Assembly (NCBI GenBank): GCA_009363875.1
Contig: CM018696.1
Location: forward strand, 93,394,215-93,458,214
Direction: 5' to 3'
DNA: 64,000 nucleotides
Source: Mikania micrantha
Taxonomy: Eukaryota > Streptophyta > Magnoliopsida > Asterales > Asteraceae
Part shown: positions 48,188-60,389 of the stretch, one piece after another
How positions within the stretch are numbered: position 1 is the stretch's first letter
How the letters are laid out: the number at the start of each line of letters is the position of its first letter
Program-made: the position numbers and the translations under genes
Notes under the pieces: generated by a model
Told to the model about the DNA's origin: nothing
What the model saw: the letters and a program-made list of their open reading frames with translations, nothing else
Databases searched by the model: none

Positions 48188-51100
48188 TTACATTTCGATT
48201 TCTTTCAAGAAATCAGAGTACACAATATTTTTTGTTGTGCCTATAGGGTAGTTATCTTGTGGGACAATGAGAATTTTCAATGATTGAGGAGAAGTTGCTC
48301 TTGAAAGTGCGACATACAATTGGCCGTGACAAAATATGTTTTGTGGAAGATAGACACCAATTTTGTTAAGAGATTGGCCTTGACTCTTGTTAATGGTCAT
48401 CGCATAGCAAATTCTCAAAGGAAATTGTCGTCTTTTGAAAACAAATGGGAGTTCTTTGTCATTGTGAACGAAAGAAATCCGAGGTATATAGACACGTTGT
48501 CCTATAGCATTTCCTGTGATGATTATTGCCTCTATAACCTTTGGTAGAAGCTGTGAGATAAGCAGCCTTGTTCCATTGCATAGACCGCATGTTTGGTTTA
48601 AATTACGCATAAGAATAACAGGGCTGTTAACTTTGAGGTTTAATTCATGTGCAGGGATACCTGAAAAGTCTAGATGATTTAAATACTCTACTGGATATAA
48701 AATTTCCGTGTCTCCTCGATCACCTGTGTGCGGTATAATTGAATCAGTGCTTAAATATGTAAAAATCTGACCTGGGGCCATTTCTAAAACCAATCTATTG
48801 ATGTAGCTTGCTGTATCATTTTTTGGGCAAACGATTGCCTTGTCAGATAGATTCTCCGGAGTTGGAAACTTTAAAATAGTATCGTTGTATATGAAGTAAA
48901 TCAATTTTTGCAGTGCATTATCATCATATGGAATTAAAAACTGATCAGGTATAACAACTCTCTTAGTGTCTGGTGAGGAAGAGTCTATAAATTCTCCAGA
49001 TATGCCATCGCCTATGTTCAATAGCCAATTAGAAAAATCAGAAATGATTTTTCTTTCATTGCAATTCAAATGCGGACGTTGAAGTCGCATATTTTCAGTA
49101 AGTTTGATGATTTTAAAATGTTGCCATAGATAAGATCTAGGCAAAGATGCAGATATGATTTCTGATTTGCATGCTTTGTGTTTTACAGGAAATGTTTGTC
49201 TAAAGTCCCCACCTAAGAGAATGGTTTTGCCACCAAAGGGAACATTTGGATTATCAAGTATGTCTCTTAGGCTCTTGTCTAATGATTCGTAGCATCGCCT
49301 ATCACTCATTGGAGCTTCGTCCCAAATAATAACCTCAGTTTGAATGAGCAATTCTGAAAGTTGAGTATTTTTCTTGACATGACATATTGAATCATCAGAA
49401 AGGTCTAATGGAATTTTAAATCGGGAATGGGCTGTTCGGCCGGATGGTAACAAAGGGATGCAATCCCAGACGATGCAACGGCTAGAACTATTTTGCCTAA
49501 GGAACGTAAAGCATTGATTATGGTTGTCCATAGGAATGTTTTTCCAGTGCCTCCATGACCGTATATAAAAAGGAGAAGTTGTGTATTTGTTTCTATTGAA
49601 TTCCTTATCATTTCATATGCTTCAAGTTGCCTTGGTCGGAGGGAAGCACGTTGTTTTTCATGTTCTACTTGCAATGTTTGTCTGTCATAACAGGTCTCTT
49701 CCATCAATAGGTGGTTATGTAGTGGCACTAATAACTCCGCACGCGGCATTGGAAGGCCATATTCAGAAAGAGAAGAAGATTCTGAGTGGGCTTGCAATAA
49801 GCTTTGTATTTCAAATAGAGTGTATTGTTCTAAATTATCCTCATTAATTGAGGTGGGCTGGGTATTTGTGCTTCCACAGATCTTGAAAACAATATCATCA
49901 CTCATAGAACGCCATTGCTCATTCCATAAATTTGAAGGGTTAGATACTTCACAGTACAAAAGCATGTGAATAAACAAATACCGCATTTCGCAAGGAGTTG
50001 CCCATGTTGCAGCCTCTTTTAATGCATTTATCCATTATTTATCATCTCCAATAAGACCAAGGGCCTCACAAGCTGAACGATAATTTGGGAGTGTTATGCC
50101 TGACACTGTCTTGACAGAGTCAAAAGAAGTACAACCTTTTTGATGGGCAAGCAATGCACGCAGATAGAACAATTCACCACTATTAGGATGAATATATACC
50201 ATCCTTCCGATTGTTGGTGTTCTCTTATAAGATCGTCGTACCCAAAACTTTCCAGCCGCATCCCATCTATATTCTGACAAGTAGTCAGTGTAACGAAGAT
50301 GTCGACCCTCAGTAATATTATTATGAAACCACTCTGTTAAAGTAGTTTTTTTATGGTTGGGTTTTCCAATATGTTTGTTAGGAGGTTTTTATCTCTAAAA
50401 GTAATATTTTGTTTGTCTTCAAGATGAACAGCAAGCACCTGTACTGCAAGGTTTCGATTATGTATTTGGAAATTAAAAATTCGCCACGCGGCCTCATGAG
50501 GGCAAATGTAACGGCCATCAACAAAGTTTTTTATCTCATCGAACCTGCTGTCTTGGGATGAATGGGAGGCTTGCACATAGTCGTTAGACGTAGTAACCAT
50601 GTATCGAACACGATCAACACCTTTTGAGATATACTTAAATAGATATTTAATCATCATGTTCCAACCACAGTATTCGACATTTATGTGGGCCTCGAAATGT
50701 GCACAAAGGGTTTTGTTGTAGGGAACCACGTAACCGTTATCTAATCGTATTCCTCCCTTATCAATTGAAGGACCACCCAATCTTCTTTTGTAATGCACAT
50801 AACCATGACTATCAAAACGGGTTCGTTGCTCATACTTTTTCGGAAAATGTTTAGAGCAAACACCATCACGCATGCATGGAGCATTTGATTTGAATATACC
50901 ACATGGTCCGTGCATCATTGATTCAGCAACAACTTTGTACACAAAAGGCTCTGTAATTTTATCTGGAATTTCAGCACTTATAAATGCATCGACCTCATCA
51001 GCAGTTCGGATTTTTGCAGAATCTGCTACCCATAATAGTGTGTGACAATAAGGAAGGCCTCTTTTTTGGAATTCGATGGTGTATAAATCTGCCACAACTG

Positions 51101-52763
51101 GGCCAAAAGGCTTATGAACTTTTAGGAATGATAAGAACGCGTCAACTTTAATCTGGAACACTCTTGCAATGATATCAGGCCTATCTTGAGCAGTCAATGC
51201 AGGTGAACTTTGCATTTGGCGTCTAATTTCTGGCCATTTAACATTGCATGTGAATGTTATGAAATATTGAGGATTTCCATGCATTCGACAGATAGCCAGT
51301 GCATCGAGGTAATGCTTGTACATGTAACGTGGACCACCGGTGAATGAAGATGGTAATAGAATTCTTTTACCAATGTTGTGACCATCAGTATCACCTCTAG
51401 AGACAGCATCATGTAATCCACACAAAAATTCAGTGCGTAGAGTATTTTGATTATGAAGAATATAATCTAATCTATTTCGTTCTATACATATGTAAGCATC
51501 AACTAAAAATTGTTGGAAAAGTCTGCCGCCTTGTAAAAGTAGACTGTATTTATGAAATCTGTCATGAAGCATATAGCTGTAAAACATATTCATTGTAAGA
51601 CGTCTATCATTTGATGATGTACCAGAATTTAGTTTAAGATTTGGACTCCAACCAGGCTCACCAAAAGGAAATAGCAATGGGTATTGCAATGACATGTATG
51701 ACGGATGTAAGTTAGTAACGCGTTGTGGAACATTATCCTTTGTATGAATAATGATGTCAAAATCTTTTGCAATAGGATCACTGTCATAGACAATGCCACC
51801 AAGTGTTCCTTCTGCTGGTAGATCGTATGAGTGTTGTTTAATAATGCCATAAAGGCGTACACTAAAATCTTGCAGCTCAACATTAGTGCAAATATCGCGA
51901 GCCGTTCTAAACAACTTTACCAGGGAGTTACATTCATTTAGCATCTGAAGAAGATCTTGAATAATTTTTGGTCTTAATGCATTGCACGAATTCGAAGAGA
52001 AGGATGATATTCTATTAGAAACTTCGTTGTCTGTGTCATGTATATACAATTGAAGAAAGCGTGGTGGTTCGTCAACAGGCGGACAAAGAGAGCCAATCCA
52101 ATGTGATATTTGACCAGAAACTTTGAAAACATACGGACCAGATCCATAATTTATAGAATCATCAATTGATGCTCCGAAAGAAGTCATTGAAAACATTGAG
52201 TTATACCGACGAACACTGGGTAGGAAAACCTTGTCATTCATAAGACTTTTTAACAGCTCAGGAGGGTCTTTAGGATATGGAAGAATGACACGGCCAGATT
52301 TGCAGCATGTGTTGTACCTGGGACGAACAGTTAATGGAAAAGAAAGAAGACGTTCTGCAAACCAGAACATAGCGCCGCAAAATTCACAAACCTGATTACA
52401 GTCTCCCAGGTCTTCATAGAAAGGTGAGCAGGAGGAATATGTAGATGTTTCTGATGTAGGTGTGTTATTTGAAACAACATTGAACAAAGGAAGGAATTCA
52501 TTAGCAGGTAGCTTAGAAGGAGAAGAAGAAAGACAATCATTTCTTTCAAACGTTGATATGTTATCTAATAAGGTACCGGATGAAGCAGTGTGATCATTAA
52601 AGGTTGTTTTAGAACGTTGAGCAACAGCAATAAGTGTAGAACGAAGTTTTTTTTGCCTTGAAGTTGGTGTGTTGAAACCAGAGTCTGTAACAGACACCTC
52701 ATCGTCAAGTAAAGAAGATGAAGATGAACGCTTCCTCTTGAAAGACGCCGATTGGGAGGTCAT
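48188..52763 (-). pseudogene. Helitron Rep-helicase (RepHel), two frameshifts and one stop
   Basis: Joins a rolling-circle HUH endonuclease to a PIF1-type 5'-3' helicase. From ATG 52763, residues 1-808 are open: basic/Ser-rich start, a CxxC-type finger (VCEFCGAMFWFAERLL), then the Rep domain (LLQGGRLFQQFLVDAY, YFITFTCNVKWPEI, KRGLPYCHTLLWV, two-Tyr motif KYLFKYISKG). A 1-base loss in an A run near 50347 shifts the frame, and TEWFHNN continues to a TAA at 50035-50037 where families usually have a coding residue (GDDK, stop, W). The helicase follows: Walker A GHGGTGKT (about 49540-49562), Walker B WDEAP (about 49309-49330), GGDFRQ, and TINKSQGQSLNKIGVYL. A second 1-base loss lies near 49453 (GIASL/LLPSGRTAHSRF). 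Tyr572 (codon 51048-51050) replaces the first His of HUH. So it is a recent pseudogene with intact helicase motifs. Confidence 0.92.
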
Positions 52764-53895
52764 TTACTCAGCTAAATGCAGAGAATAAATCAATAGAACA
52801 TTGGAAAAAAATACAAAAGTATCCTAGCATGCTAAAAACGAAGACGTACCCTCTTCAAAGAGGCTGAATAGAAGGTTATTTACGTAGGTAAATGCAAAGA
52901 AAATGTCATAAATAACCTAAAGAAAATGCTAGCATGAAATCTAAATATTATAAAGTCATATACTTTCTATAAAAACAATTATACATGAATTAGTATGTTA
53001 AAAAAAACTCATATTTAGAAGAGAAAATCAAATTAATCATCGATTTTGATGGATTTATTCAGATGCTAAATCACAACAAATGTTTATTCCAAAAACTAAA
53101 ATGCTATTTGTTTGTGCAAGCCCATACACAATTTCAACAATTTATAACACAAAATTATGATTCATTTAGGAAAAAAAAGTCTATAAATGTAAGTAGGGAG
53201 TCGCACCACCAAAAACACAGCCAATGGAAAAATATTTCAACGCATTACAACAAACACTTGGAATGCACAAGAATTGGGCAATAAATAAAGAAGAAACTCA
53301 AAAAAAATATCATAACATACCATGCAGTAGAGAGAAAGAAGAAGAGAATCAAATAAATATGAAATAAAAACATCTGAACATCATGTACCTCCATGCATAC
53401 AACAGAAATCCGTACAGTAAAACACGAATAAGTTTCATAGCAACCTAGCAAGAACCTAATACAAACCTGTAAAACAGATATCTTCTGCTTTCAAAGGAAG
53501 AACAATCAACCAAAACGAAAATCTGCAACAAAGAAACATAAATATAGATGAATCCAACAGCAGATGAAAGCATAAAATAGAGGATGCGACGAACGGAGGC
53601 AAGCAACAAACCTTTTCTGGAAACAGAAACTGTCAAACGAAGAGGATGACAATGGAGGAAGAAGGTGACAATAAGAGAAGTGGGAAAGAAACAAAAAGTG
53701 ATACAGAAAATCTTTTAGAAAGATCTAGAAAAGAGAAAGTTTGTCTGACCCCTTAGAAATATCTCATCTCATGAGAAAGTCCAATGACTCATCTGAGGAG
53801 TCAAACTATGATCCACCGAGAAAAAGGGTAATATCACGAAATGTACTATGGGTAATGTCACGATATTTACTATTCATATATTAACTTTGTTAAGA
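52764..53895 (-). promoter_or_regulatory. Helitron 5' region upstream of RepHel
   Basis: Non-coding 1.1 kb between the RepHel start and the inferred 5' terminus. Contains short repeats such as ggtaatatcacgaaatgtac and ggtaatgtcacgatatttac (about 53828-53870). No open frame of interest; presumably leader and promoter. Confidence 0.45.
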
Positions 53896-55358
53896 TGGTA
53901 ATACTAAGAAAATTTCCTACAATCGATTAAATTTATAAAATATTTATGACTTTTAATTATAGGTTTATAAATGTAAAACAAATAAATAAATAAATAAATA
54001 AAGATATGTAAAGTATAAAGTTACGTATATTGAACTTACAAAATTTATATTTAACTAAATTTACATATATTTAATTTATACAATGTACATATTTATGTTT
54101 ATATTGTAAATAATGTGTTACATTACTGTAAGTTATATCACTGTAATTTAATGTTGTTAGAAAAAAAATCAAAATAATGTGTTATGTTTATACTCATTAT
54201 ATTGATGTAAATATGAGATATCAGGAGAAAAGAAAAACTAGTCAAGAATATAACATAATTAAAGAGAAAAATAAGACAATTATAATTGTGTAATATTTAT
54301 AAAAGAGTATTTTAGCGTAAAAAGTTATAAATGTTTAAAAAAAAGAATTATTAAATTTAATATAAAAAATTAAATTGATTAAAATATATTAGATGATGAC
54401 GTTTGTCATCAACATATTAAATTTAGCTTTTTTGATATATATAAAATGTCTTAAATGTCATTTCATATTAAAAAAAACATGAATAACGACACGTGACACG
54501 ATTTTATTAACTTATTTTTAAATTAATTATTGAATAATAGTTGATGGTTTAGTTCATTTTTCAATTTCTCCCAATGATGCCAAGATGTGTTAAGGTGATT
54601 TTCCTTAAACAAGCCGAGGATTCAAGTTTAGTAGTAACAAAAAAAAATACAAAAATTGTTGTTAAAAATAAACAACCATTGCATGCCTTGTATGTGTGTC
54701 TATATATATATAATGAGAGACATGTATCAGTTTTTGTTGATATCTAAACGTTTGTCTTCACGCACCATTTTTAAGGGTCAGGCTAAATATATCCCCTATT
54801 CTGACTTGTTGTGCCCCCTCCCCCCAAATATTAAATATAAATTTGTCAAAATCAACCCTTCAACATTATAACACAACCAAAATGCACTAAACATTATTTC
54901 TACCTTAAATTCTACTAAACATATCCCCTTCTTACTTTTCACCCCCCTCTACAAAATATAAAATATAAATTCATCAAAAATCATATTTAATCGTATGAAC
55001 CCTGATTCATCTTTGTTCAAATTCGATTGAACTAAGGCCTGATCGTTGTTACAAACATATGGCTTTAATTCCTCGAATAAAAACGAGTGTAATGGTGTAT
55101 GAAACACCTATCTTAGCTAACTAACTCGTGTTCATTGCTTGATGAACCGAAGTCCAACTATTGAGCTCTTACATGCCTTTTTCTTGATTTGTTTAATATT
55201 GTGAATAGCTTTGGTTTACGCAGAGAGTTTCGCAGATGTTAAAGGAATGCTTGGGTTCAATTAACTTTGAGTTTTATACTCGTTTTTAATAGAGTTTGAG
55301 TTTTCGTTCGACTATGGTTATTTAGGCTTATATTTCGTATTGATTCAATTTTTAAACA

Positions 55359-55402
<44 letters not shown>

Positions 55403-55675
55403 AATGATTCCGTGATGTTTGTAGTTGTTTTAATTTTAAATGTTTATGGATCTTTTTAGTTAACAATTTAAAACACAAGGTTTACTTGTATATATTTAAA
55501 AAGCTTAAAAAGGAGGTATGACAAGTAAAAAAATTACAAAAGAGGGTATATTTAGCATAACCCATTTTTAAACATGAGATTGACTTGTATTGACTATTTG
55601 TCAGTATGGATTTTAACTTTTTATCTCTTTACAATTAAATAATATAACTACATCATATTTTTTTTTATAAAACTT
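53896..55675. other. AT-rich intergenic DNA with microsatellites
   Basis: (AAAT)n at about 53980-54001 and (GAT)n/(ATG)n at about 55358-55403. No gene seen. Confidence 0.45.
55358..55403. repeat. (GAT)n microsatellite
   Basis: About 15 consecutive GAT/ATG triplets. The reverse strand gives a false poly-His open frame. Confidence 0.9.
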
Positions 55676-56406
55676 TGAGTAAATTACACAAATTGTCATT
55701 TATGTTTTGCGCATTTTTCACTACTAGCTCTTTTCGTTCAAAATTGACTTAAATCATCCTTTATGTTTCTAAATGTTGCTCGTTTCGTCGTTTTGAGCTA
55801 GTCCTGTTAAAAATTACATTTAAATAGACATAGAATGCACATTAGGGTATTTTTTTGTTTTTTAAAGATAGAAGGTTTGCTTGCATTATTAATTGCTGCG
55901 AGAATGGTGGGGAGGGAGAGACAAGCAAGTTAATTGATCTGGGTTTGAACCAAGGGCTTCTAGCCTAATGGTTACCCCCCTTAACTTTCCTATGGGAGGT
56001 CTTGAGTTCGAATTCGGGCTGAGGCGTATTTGCTGAAGCAAGGTCAGGGGGTTTACTCAGTTGTGGGGTTCCTCCTAGAGTGGGCTTAGGCATACGCCCT
56101 GGAGTGTCAAATTCGAGGGGACGGTTGTAATTTCGTCTTGGGTGTCGTTGTACCAAGCCGTTCAAAAAAAAATTGATTTGGGTTTGATCATTAAAACCTC
56201 ATTCTTGGGTTAATTGATCCACCATTGTGATTGAACCAGAAGATTTTTCTTTCCGATTAGTCAATTTGCGGGTTAATTGATCTGGGTTTGACTATGAAAA
56301 CCTCATTCTTGGGAGCTTCTTGGGAAAAAATCAACTGGGTTTGAACGAAAAGGACAAGTAGTGAAAAATGCTATAAACATAAAGGACGATTTATGTAATT
56401 TACTCA
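55676..56406. mobile_element. MITE with TGAGTAAATTACA ends, hosting a SINE
   Basis: Left end tgagtaaattacacaaattg matches the reverse complement of the right end, tgagtaaattacataaatcg. Further in, catttatgttttg and ttcgttcaaaattgactt are also mirrored. A third copy of the end text lies at 56410-56500. The interior is interrupted by the SINE at 55951. Superfamily uncertain. Confidence 0.65.
55951..56172 (+). mobile_element. tRNA-derived SINE nested in a MITE
   Basis: Begins caagggcttctagcctaatg (A box tagcctaatggtta) with B box gagttcgaattcg about 40 bases on, and ends in poly-A (ttcaaaaaaaaa). Flanks ttgatctgggtttgaac (55934-55950) and ttgatttgggtttgatc (56173-56189) are a 17 bp duplication with two differences. 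Same head as the SINE at 44133, but the body differs, so it may be a subfamily. Confidence 0.82.
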
Positions 56407-58366
56407 AAGATAAATAATGATTTAAGTCAATTTTGAACGAAAAGAACAAGCAGTGAAAATGCTCAAAATATAAAGGATGATTTGTGTAATTTTAAAAATA
56501 TATGATATTTTGTTAATATACTAAATTTTTAAAAATATTTATTTATCAGATGTAATAAACAGGTCTTGACCTTGTATTCAATAAAAAAACATCTTTTGAT
56601 ACATATGATATATATCAAACACTTCGCATACTAATTTTTCTAACTCTATCTTGCATTAAATATTTTTTTCATATAAAATATAATTACATTAAATAATAGG
56701 CAATGTTTATATTTTATTGATTTAATTAAAAATACATTATTAATATATCAAAAAATATTTTTATTAAGAAATACATTATTTAGAAAATGTATAAAATATG
56801 ATTTTTTTATAAATTTACAAACTTTTTAGAACTATGATATATTTTAAAATTTATCTTTTGAAAAAAAACTTTATAAAAAATATTTTTTCAAATAAGATTT
56901 AGCAAAGAAAAACAATTAAAACCCCGAATTTTTATCGAAGTGTTTTAACTAAAAAAATGACATTTTTTGTCACGAAATATTTATTATTTTTTTGTTAAGA
57001 CATGTAATACACATTATATTAACAAAATTAAATAATATTTGTTAAGGCAACATCATATGAAAGGCAATTGTATCCGACCTAATCTAAGAAATATTATTAT
57101 TTGTCGAGTTGATATTTACATGCATGATTGTTCATGAGAAACTTTCAAAGTTATTTGTATCGTTTAGTCGTTTGCTATCATTGTATGATATATTATTTTT
57201 AATGAAATGGACAAACCAAGTAAAACATATTGGTTTTCCCATATGAATATATATAATATCCAACCAAATACCAAAAGAATACGACCAAAAAAACAATGGT
57301 TCTTATTAAACTATCATATGAAAAATAAAGATTTGAAACTATGTCTCTTGAGTCTTATGTTCTAATACCTATTTTAAGAGGTTTTATTACTGTATGAGTT
57401 TTCGTGGATTAATAAGATATAGATAGTATAATCGATTCATGATCTTCTCTTTAAGTAAGTGTCAATCGAAATTATGGTTAAAAAAATAAAAACATAAAAA
57501 CATAATATCTTTAAATTTCAAGTTTGACAATCATTGTATGCAGATTATGCTCTTGGATAAACTCTATAGCTTGCGCTCAACATGATTTCTCAAGTACGTT
57601 TCTAATTTTATTAGAAAAATATTATTATTATTATACATACTTCATTTGACAAAGCCGGCACATGAATAACCAAACAACTATTTTATAATCTGTGTCACAG
57701 TGTGTGTATATTGATATCATTCTTTCGTTTAATGATTTATGCTTATCATCTCCATAAGTCACTTACTCCTTTTAAACACTCTACTTTTTATATAGTTTTT
57801 ATTTTATTTTTCAAATGTTTCAACAAACACCTTGACATTTGACTAAGTTGGCATACGGAGAATCGCACAGTAACCCATTTATGGTTTTAATATTAGAGTT
57901 TTCTTTATTGTTGCATCTAATGTTTGCATTTGTGTTTCTTAATGCTCACTTTTACGACTGGGTAAATTTTCAGATTCTAGGTCAGAGTGAAACTTGTTTT
58001 TATATGGAGGTATGTTAAAGGTTTTACAACAAAGTTATAACCACTAAGATGTATTTTTTATGTATGTTAAATTAAAAGTCGTGCCGCTATCACCAGGCAA
58101 CATGTGATACGCGCGGTTGTTCAGTTAGTTTATATAAAGGGGATAAAATATATAATTGAAAAAGAGGAAACTTAAATAATAATAATAAAAGGAGCTACCT
58201 ACAAGGCTACAATGGCCCAATTATTTTGCCAACATGCATGTTGATAACAAGTTTAATCATTAACTTCAAGGTTTATAGTATTATACTTTTAAGTTTCAAC
58301 GCCATAATAAAATAAAATGTTAGGGTTTTTTTCTTTCTTTTATATTTGTTGTTTTTGAAAAATCAG
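56407..58366. other. AT-rich intergenic DNA
   Basis: After the MITE-end copy (56410-56500), no gene and no clear repeat structure. Confidence 0.4.
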
Positions 58367-58375
58367 ATTAAATAA

Positions 58376-58718
58376 AAGTCAATTCCCAATTTGTCCATTT
58401 TGACCTCAAAAAAGGACCAAAATGTCCAAATGGTTTCTATTGACTTAAACTATGGGCGTCCCGCCTGTAATCGGATCCAACTATGGGCGGCCAGCCCATA
58501 ACTGCCCATGTTGAAATATATTATTACTGGCGGGACGCCCATAGTTGGATCCGATTACAGGCGGGACGCCCATAGTTGGATCCGATTACAGGCGGGACGC
58601 CCATGGTTTAAGCCAATAGAAACCATTTTGGAGAATGCCCATGGTTTAAGCCAATAGAAACCATTTTAGACATTTTGGTCCTTTTTTGGATCAAAATTGA
58701 CAAATTGGGAATTTACTC
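58376..58718. mobile_element. MULE-type foldback MITE, 343 bp
   Basis: Perfect 9 bp duplication attaaataa (58367-58375 and 58719-58727), the Mutator signature length. Left end aagtcaattcccaatttgtc mirrors the reverse complement of the right end, gagtaaattcccaatttgtc, and the match continues through aaaaaaggaccaaaatgt and atggtttctattg for about 75 bases. Inside, the unit ggcgggacgcccatagttgg is tandemly repeated on the right arm with a complement on the left, so the whole element can fold into one hairpin. Confidence 0.85.
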
Positions 58719-58727
58719 ATTAAATAA

Positions 58728-60389
58728 TACCCATACACTGATGACTGATACACAAACGTAAACGAACGGTTTCACATAAGCCCACCGTTGACTTATAATG
58801 GGCTCACCAGTCACCACCAAAGATTGAATCATTGAAATGTCTTTATATACTCTAATTTAAAAATTTTAAATTGAAATTCTAAATTTCTATTTGAAATAAA
58901 GAGATTGATATAAAACTGTACTAATAATCATTTCATCTTTTGAAATAACCACGTTAATCAGAAAGCGCATCCTTCTATGATTCTCTTACAGTTTCAAATA
59001 TGAAAAGTGTATTTTCTTAACGACACGAAAACACCTAATACGTTTTGGGCATATACTGGAGCACTTTTCAGAAAAAAATCTTACAACTGATAAAACCACC
59101 TGAATCATCTTATAGAGGTCTTAAAACGAATCTTAAAATCAAATCTTTTTTATTAAATTGTTGTCAGCAACTAATTAAGAGTATTGAATGATTCTGTTTT
59201 TGGATTACTTGGTTTTTAATTATTTTAGTCCTATTTTACAACTAGACAAATCCTTATTTGGAATTTGTTTAAGAAATTGTGAAGAAAACAAATTTATAGA
59301 TTTATAAGAAAGCTTCAAATTGTTAAATTTAAGGGAAATTGAGGCAAAATAATAATTAAATATTTGTAAATATTCATGTCTGTTTCAATTACCTTGATTA
59401 ATTTTAACAAATTTAAATATTTATAAAAAATGATTGAAATACTTAGTGAAAGTTGAGTCAATTTAAAGAGACAAAAAAAATTTTAATGACTTAATTGTAA
59501 CACTTGAAAAACTTAGTTAATATTTTATAAAGTTACTCCTAAACTAAATATTAACTTAATCAACTTAGTAATTAATAAAGCAATCAATTAAACAAATAAT
59601 AATATAATATATAATTTATTAAAACATTATAAGATTACATAATATCTTATTATTAGACCAATGAAATTTACATATATATATATAACATAGTATATAATAT
59701 ATAGAGTAACTTACCGATATGGTCCTTGTGATTTTTTACTATTTCACTATTAGTCTCTAAGTTTCATAAATTGCAAATATGGTCCCAAACTTTGAACATT
59801 TGTAACACATATAGTCTTTATGTCATTAAATCATCGTCACATAATTGACCAAATTACCCTCATATAACGATTATACATGTTACAAATGTTTAAAGTTTGA
59901 GATCATATGAGTAATTTATTTAACCTAAAGATCAAAAGCGAAATATTAGCAAATCACATGGACTATCTCAATATTTTACTCTAACATATATAACTAATTA
60001 ACATGTATCAGTCATTAGCGATGCTTTATATGGCTAGGGGTAACCGTTCCCTCTTTTTATTTCCGTAGTGTTAATTTTTCAACCGAAAATTTATTTTTAG
60101 TTAAATATAGTGGTTTTTGCTTCAAAGAAAATTAAAATATATTTTTAGTTATGTAAATTTCCGTCTCCCTCAATGTTGATGCTCCACCGGTGATACGAGT
60201 ACTTAAATAAAAGAAGGGATGTGAGAAAACATAAAATATCAATTATTGTTACTATTGGTACTCTCCTCTTTTACGTTATTTTTAAACATAGATGGAAGAA
60301 GATTATTTTATTCAAAAGAATAAAACTTGAAACTTTGCGTCACTCTCATAGCGCCTAATTACCGCTATCTGGAGTAAATATATACTATA
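58728..60389. other. AT-rich intergenic DNA with one more MITE
   Basis: 59703-59992 has mirrored ends (agagtaacttaccgatatgg, and on the right caatattttactct) with 'ggtccttgtg / catggacta' text inside: a MITE of about 290 bp. The rest has no gene. Confidence 0.5.

Larger units (their letters stand above)
45404..53895 (-). mobile_element. Helitron with RPA-like and Rep-helicase genes, about 8.5 kb
   Basis: Coding strand is minus. At the low-coordinate end the minus strand finishes CTAG (45407-45404) followed by T. It is preceded, nine bases away, by a hairpin with stem GTCGC/GCGAC (45417-45421, 45430-45434): the CTRR end and subterminal hairpin of Helitrons. The high end is less sure: on minus, TCTTAACAAAG begins at 53895 after an A, giving the expected A-T insertion site. 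The interior holds an RPA70-like gene (45772-47784) downstream of a RepHel gene (48188-52763), the usual plant autonomous content. Both are lightly broken. 52764-53895 would be promoter and leader. The 3' end and coding content are solid; the 5' end could lie up to a few hundred bases away. Confidence 0.75.

Noticed and set aside
55257..55478. Open frame with a poly-His run
   Set aside because: Reverse-strand translation of the (GAT)n microsatellite.
58490..58615. Regularly repeated GC-rich units that could suggest a CRISPR-like array
   Set aside because: Units are directly adjacent with no unique spacers and lie in a MULE foldback of a plant nuclear genome.
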